Origin: JABDKJ01 sp964609215
GTDB taxonomy: Bacteria; Bacteroidota; Bacteroidia; Flavobacteriales_D; JABDKJ01
Reading direction: 5' to 3'
DNA: 64,000 bases
Assembly: GCA_964609215.1 (NCBI GenBank)
Contig: CAZSQZ010000004.1
Location: 237,285-301,284, forward strand
A program made the position numbers and the translations under genes. Below are positions 43,776-51,785 of this stretch, one piece after another. The notes below the pieces were generated by a model that did no database searches, had not been told where the DNA came from, and saw only the letters and a program-made list of their open reading frames with translations. Numbering within the stretch: position 1 is the stretch's first letter; each line of letters starts with the position of its first letter.

Positions 43776-44758
43776 AAAGAATTCTAATAACTGGCGCTGC
43801 GGGATTCTTAGGATCTCATTTATGTGATAAATCTATTGCAGCGGGCATGGAAGTGATTGCCATGGATAATCTGATAACAGGATCCATGAACAATATTAAA
43901 CATCTAATGCCACACAAAGATTTTGAGTTTCATCATCACGATGTATCTAACTTTGTACATGTTGCTGGAGAGTTGGATTATATACTTCATTTTGCAAGCC
44001 CGGCAAGTCCTATAGATTATCTGAAAATCCCTATTCAAACGCTTAAAGTAGGATCACTTGGAACGCATAATTTACTGGGTCTTGCAAAAGCAAAGAATGC
44101 ACGAATTTTAGTGGCTTCAACATCTGAAATTTATGGAGATCCTCTGGTACATCCACAAACAGAAGACTATTGGGGCAATGTAAATCCTATTGGCCCCAGA
44201 GGTGTTTATGATGAAGCCAAAAGATTTCAGGAAGCCATTACAATGGCTTACCATAGATTTCATGGGGTGGAAACCAGAATTGTCCGAATTTTTAATACTT
44301 ACGGACCGAGAATGAGATTAAATGATGGTAGAGCATTGCCTGCTTTTATTGGTCAGGCCTTAAGAGGTGAAGACATAACAGTTTTTGGAGACGGGTCTCA
44401 AACTCGATCATTTTGCTATGTTGATGATTTGGTTGATGGAATTTTTCGACTATTGAAAAGTGATTGTTCAGAGCCTGTAAATATTGGGAATCCGGATGAA
44501 ATTTCCATTAAAGATTTTGCAGAAGAGATAATCAAACTAACCCAAACAGATCAGAAAATCGTATACCTAGACCTACCAAAGGATGATCCTAAGCAAAGAC
44601 AACCCGATATTAATAAAGCGAAGGTCATTCTTAATTGGGAACCTAAAGTTTCCAGAGCTAAAGGCCTGGAAATGACATATGCATACTTTAAAAATTTGCC
44701 TGAAGAAGAGTGGTATAAAAAAGACCATTCCAGCTTTGATGCATATATAAAGAGATAA
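43772..44758 (+). CDS. uxs: UDP-glucuronate decarboxylase (UDP-xylose synthase)
   Basis: 328 residues, extended SDR. Rossmann motif GAAGFLGSHL at 8-17, catalytic STSEIYGDPLVHPQ and Y146/K150 in GPRGVYDEAKR, then FNTYGPRMRLNDGR, all as in UXS enzymes. It oxidatively decarboxylates UDP-glucuronate to UDP-xylose. Coupled to ugd by an ATGA overlap, so UDP-glucose to UDP-xylose is a two-gene module within the operon. Confidence 0.92.
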   Translation: MKRILITGAAGFLGSHLCDKSIAAGMEVIAMDNLITGSMNNIKHLMPHKDFEFHHHDVSNFVHVAGELDYILHFASPASPIDYLKIPIQTLKVGSLGTHNLLGLAKAKNARILVASTSEIYGDPLVHPQTEDYWGNVNPIGPRGVYDEAKRFQEAITMAYHRFHGVETRIVRIFNTYGPRMRLNDGRALPAFIGQALRGEDITVFGDGSQTRSFCYVDDLVDGIFRLLKSDCSEPVNIGNPDEISIKDFAEEIIKLTQTDQKIVYLDLPKDDPKQRQPDINKAKVILNWEPKVSRAKGLEMTYAYFKNLPEEEWYKKDHSSFDAYIKR

Positions 44759-44759
44759 G

Positions 44760-45335
44760 ATGGACTATTTTGCACACGAAACCGCAGTAATTGACGAAGG
44801 CTGTTCAATTGGTGAAGGCACCAAAATTTGGCACTTCAGCCATGTAATGCCCAAATGTATAATTGGAAAAAACTGTAATATAGGTCAGAACGTTGTCATT
44901 TCTCCTGAGGTTGTTCTAGGCAATAATGTAAAGGTTCAGAATAATGTTTCTATTTATACTGGTGTAAAATGCGAAGATGATGTTTTCTTAGGCCCCAGTA
45001 TGGTTTTCACTAATGTAATCAATCCGAGATCAGCGGTAAATAGAAGGGATCAATATTTGAAAACTATTGTTCGAAAAGGTGCATCAATTGGAGCGAATGC
45101 AACAATTGTTTGTGGTAACAATATAGGCGAATTTTCGTTTATAGGAGCTGGAACAGTCATCACAAAAGAAGTTCCTGCTTATGCTTTATTTGTTGGAAAT
45201 CCAGGTCGTCATATAGGTTGGATGAGTGAGTTTGGACATCGATTAGATTTTGATTCAAATAATGAAGCTAAGTGTCCTGAAAGTGGTGACGTGTACACCT
45301 TAGAGAATAACACTGTAAAAAAAAACAAATCATGA
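44760..45335 (+). CDS. wbpD: Left-handed beta-helix N-acetyltransferase, WbpD/WlbB-like
   Basis: 191 residues of hexapeptide repeats (CSIGEGTKIWHFSHV, IIGKNCNIGQNVVI, GASIGANATIVCG) and the family end FVGNPGRHIGWMSEFG. In the Wbp route it acetylates the 3-amino group of UDP-2-acetamido-3-amino-glucuronate with acetyl-CoA. One base after uxs and overlapping wbpB as ATGA. The C-terminal GWMSEFGHRL tail is the usual WbpD/WlbB mark. Confidence 0.9.
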   Translation: MDYFAHETAVIDEGCSIGEGTKIWHFSHVMPKCIIGKNCNIGQNVVISPEVVLGNNVKVQNNVSIYTGVKCEDDVFLGPSMVFTNVINPRSAVNRRDQYLKTIVRKGASIGANATIVCGNNIGEFSFIGAGTVITKEVPAYALFVGNPGRHIGWMSEFGHRLDFDSNNEAKCPESGDVYTLENNTVKKNKS

Positions 45336-46393
45336 GTGATTTAAAGGAAACCATCAAATTTGCTATTGTTGGCAGCGGTCATATAGGAAAAAGACATGCT
45401 ACAATGGTTCAAAACAACCCCGAAGCTGAACTAGTTGCCATGTGCGACATTGCAAAAAAAGAAAATCTTAATCTAGATGGATTTAACGTTCCCTTTTACA
45501 GCAGCATAGATGAGCTTCTGGCTAATACGCCTGAGGCGGATGTTATTTGTATTTGCACACCAAATGGTTTGCATGCAGATCAAGCTATTCAAGCTTTAAA
45601 GGCAGGTAAAAATGTTGTGGTTGAAAAGCCTATTGGTCTTTCTAAAAGTCATTGTGAAGAAATGATTCACGAGTCATTAACTAATAATAAAAAGGTCTTT
45701 TGCGTAATGCAAAATCGCTATTCTCCTCCATCTGTTTGGTTAAAGGATATTGTCACTAGAAATTTGCTGGGCGACATTCAGATGGTTAATGTGAATTGCT
45801 ATTGGAATAGAGATGATCGTTACTATAAGAAGGGCGGTTGGAAAGGAACACAAGATCTTGATGGAGGCACCTTATACACTCAATTTTCTCACTTTATAGA
45901 CTTGATGTATTGGTTGTTCGGAGATATTAAAAATATTCAAGGTAAATTTCGTGATTTTATGCATTCGCATTCAACGGATTTTGAAGATACGGGAACGGTA
46001 CTTTTCGATTTTGTAAAAGGAGGAATGGGAAGTATTAATTATTCCACTGCCGTGTGGGATAAGAATTTTGAAAGTAGTTTAACAGTGATGGGAAGCCGAG
46101 GAACAATAAAAGTTGGGGGTCAATACATGAATGAAGTCAACTATTGTCATATTGATGATTATGAAATGCCCGAACTACCAGAAGGAGCTCCTCCAAATGA
46201 CTATGGACATTATAAAGGAAGTGCTGCAAATCATCACTTTATTATTGAAAATGTCATTGACACACTTAAAAATAGAAATGTTGAAACCACAAATGTATTA
46301 GAGGGATTAAAGGTGGTCGACATTATAGAACGAATTTATGAAATAAGAGATAAGCAATATGAGTATAGACAAGTTGCAAACCAAAGAATCTAA
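45332..46393 (+). CDS. wbpB: Gfo/Idh/MocA oxidoreductase, WbpB/WlbA-like UDP-GlcNAcA 3-dehydrogenase
   Basis: 353 residues. NAD-binding VGSGHIGKRHA, the EKPIGLS motif, the active-site region QFSHFIDLMYWLFGD and VMQNRYSPPSVWLKD match the WbpB/WlbA group. It oxidises C3 of UDP-N-acetylglucosaminuronic acid to a ketone, giving the aminotransferase its substrate. It overlaps wbpD by four bases and wbpA by 35 bases or, if WbpA starts at 46434, lies 40 bases upstream of it. Confidence 0.88.
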   Translation: MSDLKETIKFAIVGSGHIGKRHATMVQNNPEAELVAMCDIAKKENLNLDGFNVPFYSSIDELLANTPEADVICICTPNGLHADQAIQALKAGKNVVVEKPIGLSKSHCEEMIHESLTNNKKVFCVMQNRYSPPSVWLKDIVTRNLLGDIQMVNVNCYWNRDDRYYKKGGWKGTQDLDGGTLYTQFSHFIDLMYWLFGDIKNIQGKFRDFMHSHSTDFEDTGTVLFDFVKGGMGSINYSTAVWDKNFESSLTVMGSRGTIKVGGQYMNEVNYCHIDDYEMPELPEGAPPNDYGHYKGSAANHHFIIENVIDTLKNRNVETTNVLEGLKVVDIIERIYEIRDKQYEYRQVANQRI

Positions 46394-47726
46394 CCAAATA
46401 GCTCCTGAAGGAGTTCCAATTCAATCACCAAAAATGATATACGATAAGTTAATCGCGAAAGAGACGAAATTAGCTGTTATAGGCTTGGGTTATGTCGGCC
46501 TACCTATAGCTTTGGAATTTGCGAAAAAAATAAAGGTTGTAGGTTTTGATATCAACCAAGAAAGGGTGGATATGATGAAAAACAATATCGACCCGAGCAA
46601 CGAACTGGTAGCTGCTGACTTTGAAGGTGCCGATATTCAATTTACAGCAGATCCAAATGAATTAGAAGGAGTTAGTTTCTATATCGTTGCTGTTCCAACA
46701 CCCATAAACGAAAGTAATCTTCCAGATTTAAGACCGGTTATTGGAGCTTCAAGATCCGTTGCGATGGTTTTAAAGAAAGGTGATTATATAGTGTATGAAT
46801 CAACTGTGTATCCTGGTTGCACTGAGGAAGATTGTATACCTGTATTAGAAGACATTTCAAGGTTAAAGTGGAAGGAAGATTTTAACGTTGGTTACTCCCC
46901 TGAACGAATTAATCCGGGAGATAAGGTAAATACACTATCTTCTATTGTTAAGGTTGTTTCAGGTGATAATGATGAATCATTAGATCAGATAGCTAAGGTT
47001 TACGAATTAGTTGTAGATGCTGGAGTTCATAGATCTGCATCCATCAAAGTAGCTGAAGCGGCAAAAATCATTGAGAATACGCAAAGAGATGTAAATATTG
47101 CTTTAATCAATGAACTTTCTATCATATTCAATAGAATGAACATCAACACATATGATGTCTTAGAAGCTGCTGGAACAAAGTGGAATTTCTTGAATTTCAG
47201 GCCAGGTTTAGTGGGCGGACACTGTATTGGTGTTGACCCTTACTATCTTGCTCATAAAGCAAAACAGTTAGGATATCATACTAAGATAATTGGTTCTGGA
47301 AGATATGTTAATGATTCAATGGGCTTTTATGTTGGTAAGCAGACCGTTAAGAAAATGATTGCCAATGGTGTCAATAGTCAAGATGCCAGAGTTCTTATCA
47401 TGGGTGCTACTTTTAAAGAAAACGTATCTGATATTAGAAATTCAAAAGTGATAGACGTTATCACCGAATTAGAATCTTTTGGGGTAAATGTGGATGTAGT
47501 TGATCCATATGCGGATAGTGATGAGGTTAAACATGAATATGGATATGAATTAGCGGAAAAACCAGAAGGTAAATACCATGCTGTAATTGTTGCCGTTAAT
47601 CATTCAGAGTATGTTGATATGGAGGAAAAAGATTTTACAGATATGATGCATCCAAAGGCTATATTAGTGGATATCAAAGGCATATTTAAAAGAAAATTTC
47701 CTTCACTAAATTATTGGAGTTTGTGA
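46359..47726 (+). CDS. wbpA: UDP-N-acetylglucosamine 6-dehydrogenase, WbpA-like
   Basis: 455 residues if started at 46359; the family usually begins near the Met at 46434 (MIYDKLIAKETKLAVIG), which would give 430. NAD-binding AVIGLGYVGLPIALEF, YESTVYPGCTEE, YSPERINPGDK and the catalytic Cys in GGHCIGVDPYYLAHKA are typical of WbpA/TviB enzymes. It makes UDP-N-acetylglucosaminuronate, the first step of the Wbp pathway. Its stop overlaps the RmlB start as GTGA. Confidence 0.9.
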   Translation: MSIDKLQTKESNQIAPEGVPIQSPKMIYDKLIAKETKLAVIGLGYVGLPIALEFAKKIKVVGFDINQERVDMMKNNIDPSNELVAADFEGADIQFTADPNELEGVSFYIVAVPTPINESNLPDLRPVIGASRSVAMVLKKGDYIVYESTVYPGCTEEDCIPVLEDISRLKWKEDFNVGYSPERINPGDKVNTLSSIVKVVSGDNDESLDQIAKVYELVVDAGVHRSASIKVAEAAKIIENTQRDVNIALINELSIIFNRMNINTYDVLEAAGTKWNFLNFRPGLVGGHCIGVDPYYLAHKAKQLGYHTKIIGSGRYVNDSMGFYVGKQTVKKMIANGVNSQDARVLIMGATFKENVSDIRNSKVIDVITELESFGVNVDVVDPYADSDEVKHEYGYELAEKPEGKYHAVIVAVNHSEYVDMEEKDFTDMMHPKAILVDIKGIFKRKFPSLNYWSL

Positions 47727-48781
47727 CCTATAAGAAAACCATTCTAATCACCGGAGGAGCTGGTTTTATTGGCTCTCATGCTGTTAGACATTTTGTAAAA
47801 AAATATCCGCATTACAAAGTTGTTAATCTTGACAAACTCACCTATGCGGGAAATCTGGAGAACCTGTTTGACATTCAAGGTGCTGAAAATTATCATTTTG
47901 AAAAAGGAGATATAACGGACAAGGCAGGATTAAAAAAACTGTTCGAGTTTTATCAATTTGATGGTGTCATTCATTTAGCAGCTGAATCCCATGTGGATAG
48001 ATCTATCAGTTCTCCGGATGATTTCGTTCAAACTAATATTGTGGGAACCGTAAATCTAATTGCCGCCTGTCTTTCAATCTGGGGAGATAATTTTGAAGAT
48101 AAGCTCTTTTACCAGGTTTCTACTGATGAAGTATATGGTTCCTTAGGGGATGACGGCTATTTCACGGAAACCACAGCTTATGATCCTAAAAGTCCATACT
48201 CTGCAAGCAAGGCAAGTGCGGACCATTTGGTTAGAGCATACAGTCACACTTTTAAAGTACCGGTTGTTTTGTCCAATTGTTCCAATAATTATGGCCCTTA
48301 TCAATTTCCTGAGAAGTTAATTCCATTAATGATCAATAATATCAAACATGAAAGACCCTTGCCTGTCTACGGTGACGGTTCAAATGTCAGAGATTGGCTT
48401 TGGGTAGAAGATCACGTTAAGGCCATTGACCTTATTTTTCATAATGGAAAAACGCGTGAAACCTATAACATAGGTGGAAATTCTGAATGGAAGAATATTG
48501 ATTTAGTTAAGGAGATCTGCAAGATAATGGATGAAAAAATGGATCGTCCACAAAATTTTTCTCAAGGCTTAATTCAGTTTGTAGAAGATCGTAAGGGGCA
48601 CGATAAACGATATGCCATTAATACCCAAAAAATTGAAAATCAATTAGGTTGGAAAGCCGAAATGAGCTTTAGCAAAGGATTGGAAAAGACGATAGATTGG
48701 TATTTATCCAATGAAAAATGGATGAATAATGTTACTTCTGGTTCCTACCAATCTTACTATCAAGAACAATACAAAGAATAA
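47723..48781 (+). CDS. rmlB: dTDP-glucose 4,6-dehydratase
   Basis: 352 residues from GTG at 47723-47725, chosen because GTGA overlaps the wbpA stop; a TTG nine bases earlier is also in frame. SDR motif TGGAGFIGSHAVRHF, STDEVYGSLGDDG, SPYSASKASADHLVRAY and NNYGPYQFPEKLIP are RmlB signatures. It converts dTDP-glucose to dTDP-4-keto-6-deoxyglucose for deoxysugars such as rhamnose. No RmlA, C or D in the window, so the end product is unknown. Confidence 0.92.
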   Translation: MTYKKTILITGGAGFIGSHAVRHFVKKYPHYKVVNLDKLTYAGNLENLFDIQGAENYHFEKGDITDKAGLKKLFEFYQFDGVIHLAAESHVDRSISSPDDFVQTNIVGTVNLIAACLSIWGDNFEDKLFYQVSTDEVYGSLGDDGYFTETTAYDPKSPYSASKASADHLVRAYSHTFKVPVVLSNCSNNYGPYQFPEKLIPLMINNIKHERPLPVYGDGSNVRDWLWVEDHVKAIDLIFHNGKTRETYNIGGNSEWKNIDLVKEICKIMDEKMDRPQNFSQGLIQFVEDRKGHDKRYAINTQKIENQLGWKAEMSFSKGLEKTIDWYLSNEKWMNNVTSGSYQSYYQEQYKE

Positions 48782-48784
48782 GAA

Positions 48785-49534
48785 TTGGGATTCTTTTCTA
48801 AATTATTCAAAGCAAAGGAACAGCTTCTGGAGCCCGCAGATTTATCTGTTTTACACACGGATATTCATTCTCACCTAATTCCCGGAATAGATGATGGTTC
48901 AAAGGACATGGAGGATAGTATTCAAATGATCAAGCGATTTGCTGAATTAGGTTTTAAGAAGATTATTACTACTCCTCATGTAATGAATGACTATTATAGA
49001 AATAGTGCCGAAACCATTATTCAAGGCAAGAATGAAGTTAGAGAAGAACTGGAAAAAAGAAAAATCTCTATGGTCTTTGATGCTTCCGCTGAGTACTACT
49101 TAGATGATGATTTAGAAAGAAAGATTGAGGAAAAAGAGGTCATTCCAATTCATAAAAAATACCTGCTTTTTGAATTGCCTTTTGTAAGCGAACCCATCTA
49201 TTTAAACCAGATTATTTTCAGCATTCAAAGCAATGGCTTAATTCCTATTTTAGCACATCCAGAGCGGTATACCTACTGGAAAGACGAATATTCAAAGTTT
49301 CAAGAATTAAAGGACAAGGGAGTTCTTTTTCAGCTGAACTTAAATTCATTAAGTGGCTATTATTCTCCTGATGTAAAAGTGATTGCAGAATGGTTGGTAG
49401 ATCAAAATATGATCGAAATGGCAGGTACTGATTGCCACCGAATGGACCATCTGGAAATACTTGCAAACAGAACGGTTAGAATGCCGCATTGTCATCAATT
49501 GCTGGAAAGAAAGCTTTTGAATAAGGAGTTTTAA
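48785..49534 (+). CDS. CpsB/YwqE-type PHP tyrosine phosphatase
   Basis: 249 residues, PHP metal-dependent phosphatase. DIHSHLIPGIDDGSKDMEDS holds the first metal His pair, IITTPHVMNDYY the next, PILAHPERYTYW and AGTDCHRMDHL complete the tri-metal site. Such enzymes dephosphorylate the Wzc-type tyrosine kinase that controls polysaccharide export. Start is TTG at 48785 (MGFFSKLF), four bases after rmlB. No Wzc kinase is in the window. Last gene of the nucleotide-sugar operon; its stop abuts the convergent gene. Confidence 0.9.
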   Translation: MGFFSKLFKAKEQLLEPADLSVLHTDIHSHLIPGIDDGSKDMEDSIQMIKRFAELGFKKIITTPHVMNDYYRNSAETIIQGKNEVREELEKRKISMVFDASAEYYLDDDLERKIEEKEVIPIHKKYLLFELPFVSEPIYLNQIIFSIQSNGLIPILAHPERYTYWKDEYSKFQELKDKGVLFQLNLNSLSGYYSPDVKVIAEWLVDQNMIEMAGTDCHRMDHLEILANRTVRMPHCHQLLERKLLNKEF

Positions 49535-50092
49535 TTACCAGTCAAATTTCACACCTGCTGATATGGAATACCTAAGAAAATTATTCCGGTCTGTATTGAA
49601 TTGAAAACCTCCATAAAAATTTTCTACTGTCAATCTAAAACGTACAAAAGGAGAAGATTCTGTAAAGCCGTTAATAACAAAAAAGGCATCATAACCTGCT
49701 CCAATAGAAGCTCCAACATCCTTTACCCCAGTTCCAGCTTCACTTCCAAAATTTAAATCACATGAAAAGGGTAAATCAATTGCTCCCAAAGGAAAAATTG
49801 CCAATTGGGGAGCTGCACTTAAACTCACATTAAAGCTCTCATTTTTGGGCATTAATAAATAACCGTACTCATAAAAAATGAAAAAAGCTGCTCCTTCAAA
49901 ATCCTCATTAGCAATTATCGATTTAACTGAAAAACCACCGTAATGCTTGTCGTGAAAGTTCAAACTTGATCTGAGTTTATCCTCCCCGTTATAATCAAAA
50001 GCACCCGATCTTTCCACTTCATCCACGTTTTGAGCTATAGAAACAAATACCGAGCAAAAAAGAAATATAAAAAAGCAAATTGATGTTCTCAT
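49535..50092 (-). CDS. Small outer-membrane beta-barrel-like protein, unknown
   Basis: 185 residues. Signal peptide (CFFIFLFCSVFVSIAQ), then amphipathic strands (GAAFFIFYEYGYLLMPK, GVKDVGASIGAGYDAFFVI, SPFVRFRLTVENFYGGFQF) ending in an aromatic strand (ISAGVKFDW), as in 8-strand outer-membrane barrels. No family match. It starts directly after the stop of the MORN-repeat gene and is probably cotranscribed with it. Confidence 0.6.
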   Translation of the reverse strand: MRTSICFFIFLFCSVFVSIAQNVDEVERSGAFDYNGEDKLRSSLNFHDKHYGGFSVKSIIANEDFEGAAFFIFYEYGYLLMPKNESFNVSLSAAPQLAIFPLGAIDLPFSCDLNFGSEAGTGVKDVGASIGAGYDAFFVINGFTESSPFVRFRLTVENFYGGFQFNTDRNNFLRYSISAGVKFDW

Positions 50093-51727
50093 CTATTGAA
50101 GCTTCCCCTTTTTATATCTTTCTTCCTTTATCACATTACCATCCTCATCCCATACCTTCCAAAGACCATTCTTTAATCCTTGATTTACTCCTCTAGCATA
50201 TTCACCCACCAATTTCTTACTTCCATCTTCATAAAATTCTCTTACAAAGCCAGCGTAATTGTCTTTTTCGTATACCGCTTCCTTTTTAACTTGATCGTTC
50301 TCATAGAACCATCTACAAATACCCGATTTCTCACCTTTAATATAGTTCCCCGTATACTTTCTATTACCATTCTTATACCATTCCGTGAACTCTCCAGTTA
50401 ACAAGTCTTTTTTTCCTAGCAAGTAGGTTCCAGTAGATTTCTTTTCTCCAGTGTTGTAGTATTTGGTTACCTCTCCCGCAAACTTGGAACGATCGTAAAA
50501 AGCCTCTAATTTAATCTGTCCATCTTCTGTATACTCTTTCCATTCTCCATCTCTAACTCCCTTCCAATAATCACCTTCACTTTTTACTTGTCCATTGTCA
50601 TACCATTCTGTAGTTGGTCCACTCAGCATAGAATCCTTGGTCTTAAGATTAGACGCGACAAAAGAAGACCTGAATTTCTTGTTTCCGCTCTCATACCATT
50701 CTTCAATTTTTCCTTCCGGGTAACCATTGACATAAGTCTGTCTTCTCATCATCTGACCATTCTCATGGTAATCTTTCCATTCACCATCTTTCTTTCCTCT
50801 TCTAGAGCCCGTTAAGGTTTCTCTATAATAACCTTCCCATTTAACATTTCCGTTAGCGTAAAACTCAATGTTCTTTCCATATACTACTCCATTTTTATAC
50901 TCCCAACCACTTTTTTGTTGACCGTTTTCATGCCAAGCTTTCCAGGGACCATTTTTTCTTGCATTCTCATATCTCCCCTCCTCTTTTTTTTCTCCAGTTT
51001 CATGATAACTTGTCCAAATCTGATCTATCCTTTTATCGGATTTGTATATCTCTTCAAACTTCAAATTTCCATTGGAATATTTTTCAAGCCACTTTCCTTC
51101 CTTCTCATTATTGGCATAGTAGCCTAAAACATCTACCTCTCCTGTTTCATGATAACGTTCATATTCACCTTCTTTCTTTTCATTAATGACGCTATATCTG
51201 GCTAATAAATATCCATTTTCATGATATTCTTTCACCTCCCCTTCCTGAACTCCTTTTATATAAAAAGTCTCCTTTTTCAAGTTTCCATTTTCATACCATT
51301 CTTTATAGGGACCATCCAAGACAGAAATGGCGTCAATTGTAATATTGCCCAGGGTGATTAGTAAATAATCACTTGTAACCTTGTGAATGAGCCTATAATT
51401 GCCTTCTGACTCCTTCTGGCCATTCTCAAAAAATTTCTCGCTAATGCCGATTCTTCTTCCATTTCTATAATCCTCTTTAACCTTTAAATTTCCATTTTCA
51501 TACCAAGCCTTGTACTCCCCTTCTTTAAATAATTTCTTGTTGAGTACATAAATGGATTTCTTATTCCCATTCGGCCAAAAACTTTCATTTTTTCCTTCCT
51601 TGCTTGCACTGGTTTGCACCGAACCAAAAGTAGGTCCAGAAGTCTGCCCTTTCTTTTTCTTTTGGGCAATTAAAGAATCGCTCATTAGGAGAAAAGAAAA
51701 AATTAATAATATGAATGAAACCCTCAT
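50093..51727 (-). CDS. Exported protein made of about 18 MORN_2 (YwqK-type) repeats
   Basis: 544 residues from the ATG at 51725-51727, which begins the signal peptide (MRVSFILLIFSFLLMSDSLIAQ); an earlier in-frame Met adds seven polar residues. The whole mature part is a run of about 23-residue units of the form WYENGNLKxxxxYxxGxxxG; I count about 18, for example WYENGNLKVKEDY, YHETGEVDVLGYY, WHENGQQKSGWEY and FYEDGSKKLVGEY. The family is annotated as YwqK-like antitoxin, but an exported protein with so many repeats is more likely a beta-rich binding or scaffold protein. No catalytic domain. Confidence 0.8.
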   Translation of the reverse strand: MRVSFILLIFSFLLMSDSLIAQKKKKGQTSGPTFGSVQTSASKEGKNESFWPNGNKKSIYVLNKKLFKEGEYKAWYENGNLKVKEDYRNGRRIGISEKFFENGQKESEGNYRLIHKVTSDYLLITLGNITIDAISVLDGPYKEWYENGNLKKETFYIKGVQEGEVKEYHENGYLLARYSVINEKKEGEYERYHETGEVDVLGYYANNEKEGKWLEKYSNGNLKFEEIYKSDKRIDQIWTSYHETGEKKEEGRYENARKNGPWKAWHENGQQKSGWEYKNGVVYGKNIEFYANGNVKWEGYYRETLTGSRRGKKDGEWKDYHENGQMMRRQTYVNGYPEGKIEEWYESGNKKFRSSFVASNLKTKDSMLSGPTTEWYDNGQVKSEGDYWKGVRDGEWKEYTEDGQIKLEAFYDRSKFAGEVTKYYNTGEKKSTGTYLLGKKDLLTGEFTEWYKNGNRKYTGNYIKGEKSGICRWFYENDQVKKEAVYEKDNYAGFVREFYEDGSKKLVGEYARGVNQGLKNGLWKVWDEDGNVIKEERYKKGKLQ

Positions 51728-51785
51728 TTTTTCTGGATGTTTGCTCAAATTTACTATTTTGCGAGATAACCTTTAAACATCAAAA

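Noticed and set aside
41292..49534. Complete capsule or O-antigen locus
   Set aside because: No glycosyltransferase, flippase, polymerase or Wzc kinase is in the window; only nucleotide-sugar genes and a phosphatase are present.
50093..51727. Toxin-antitoxin locus suggested by the YwqK family name
   Set aside because: The protein is exported and built of about 18 repeats, and no toxin-like gene is adjacent.
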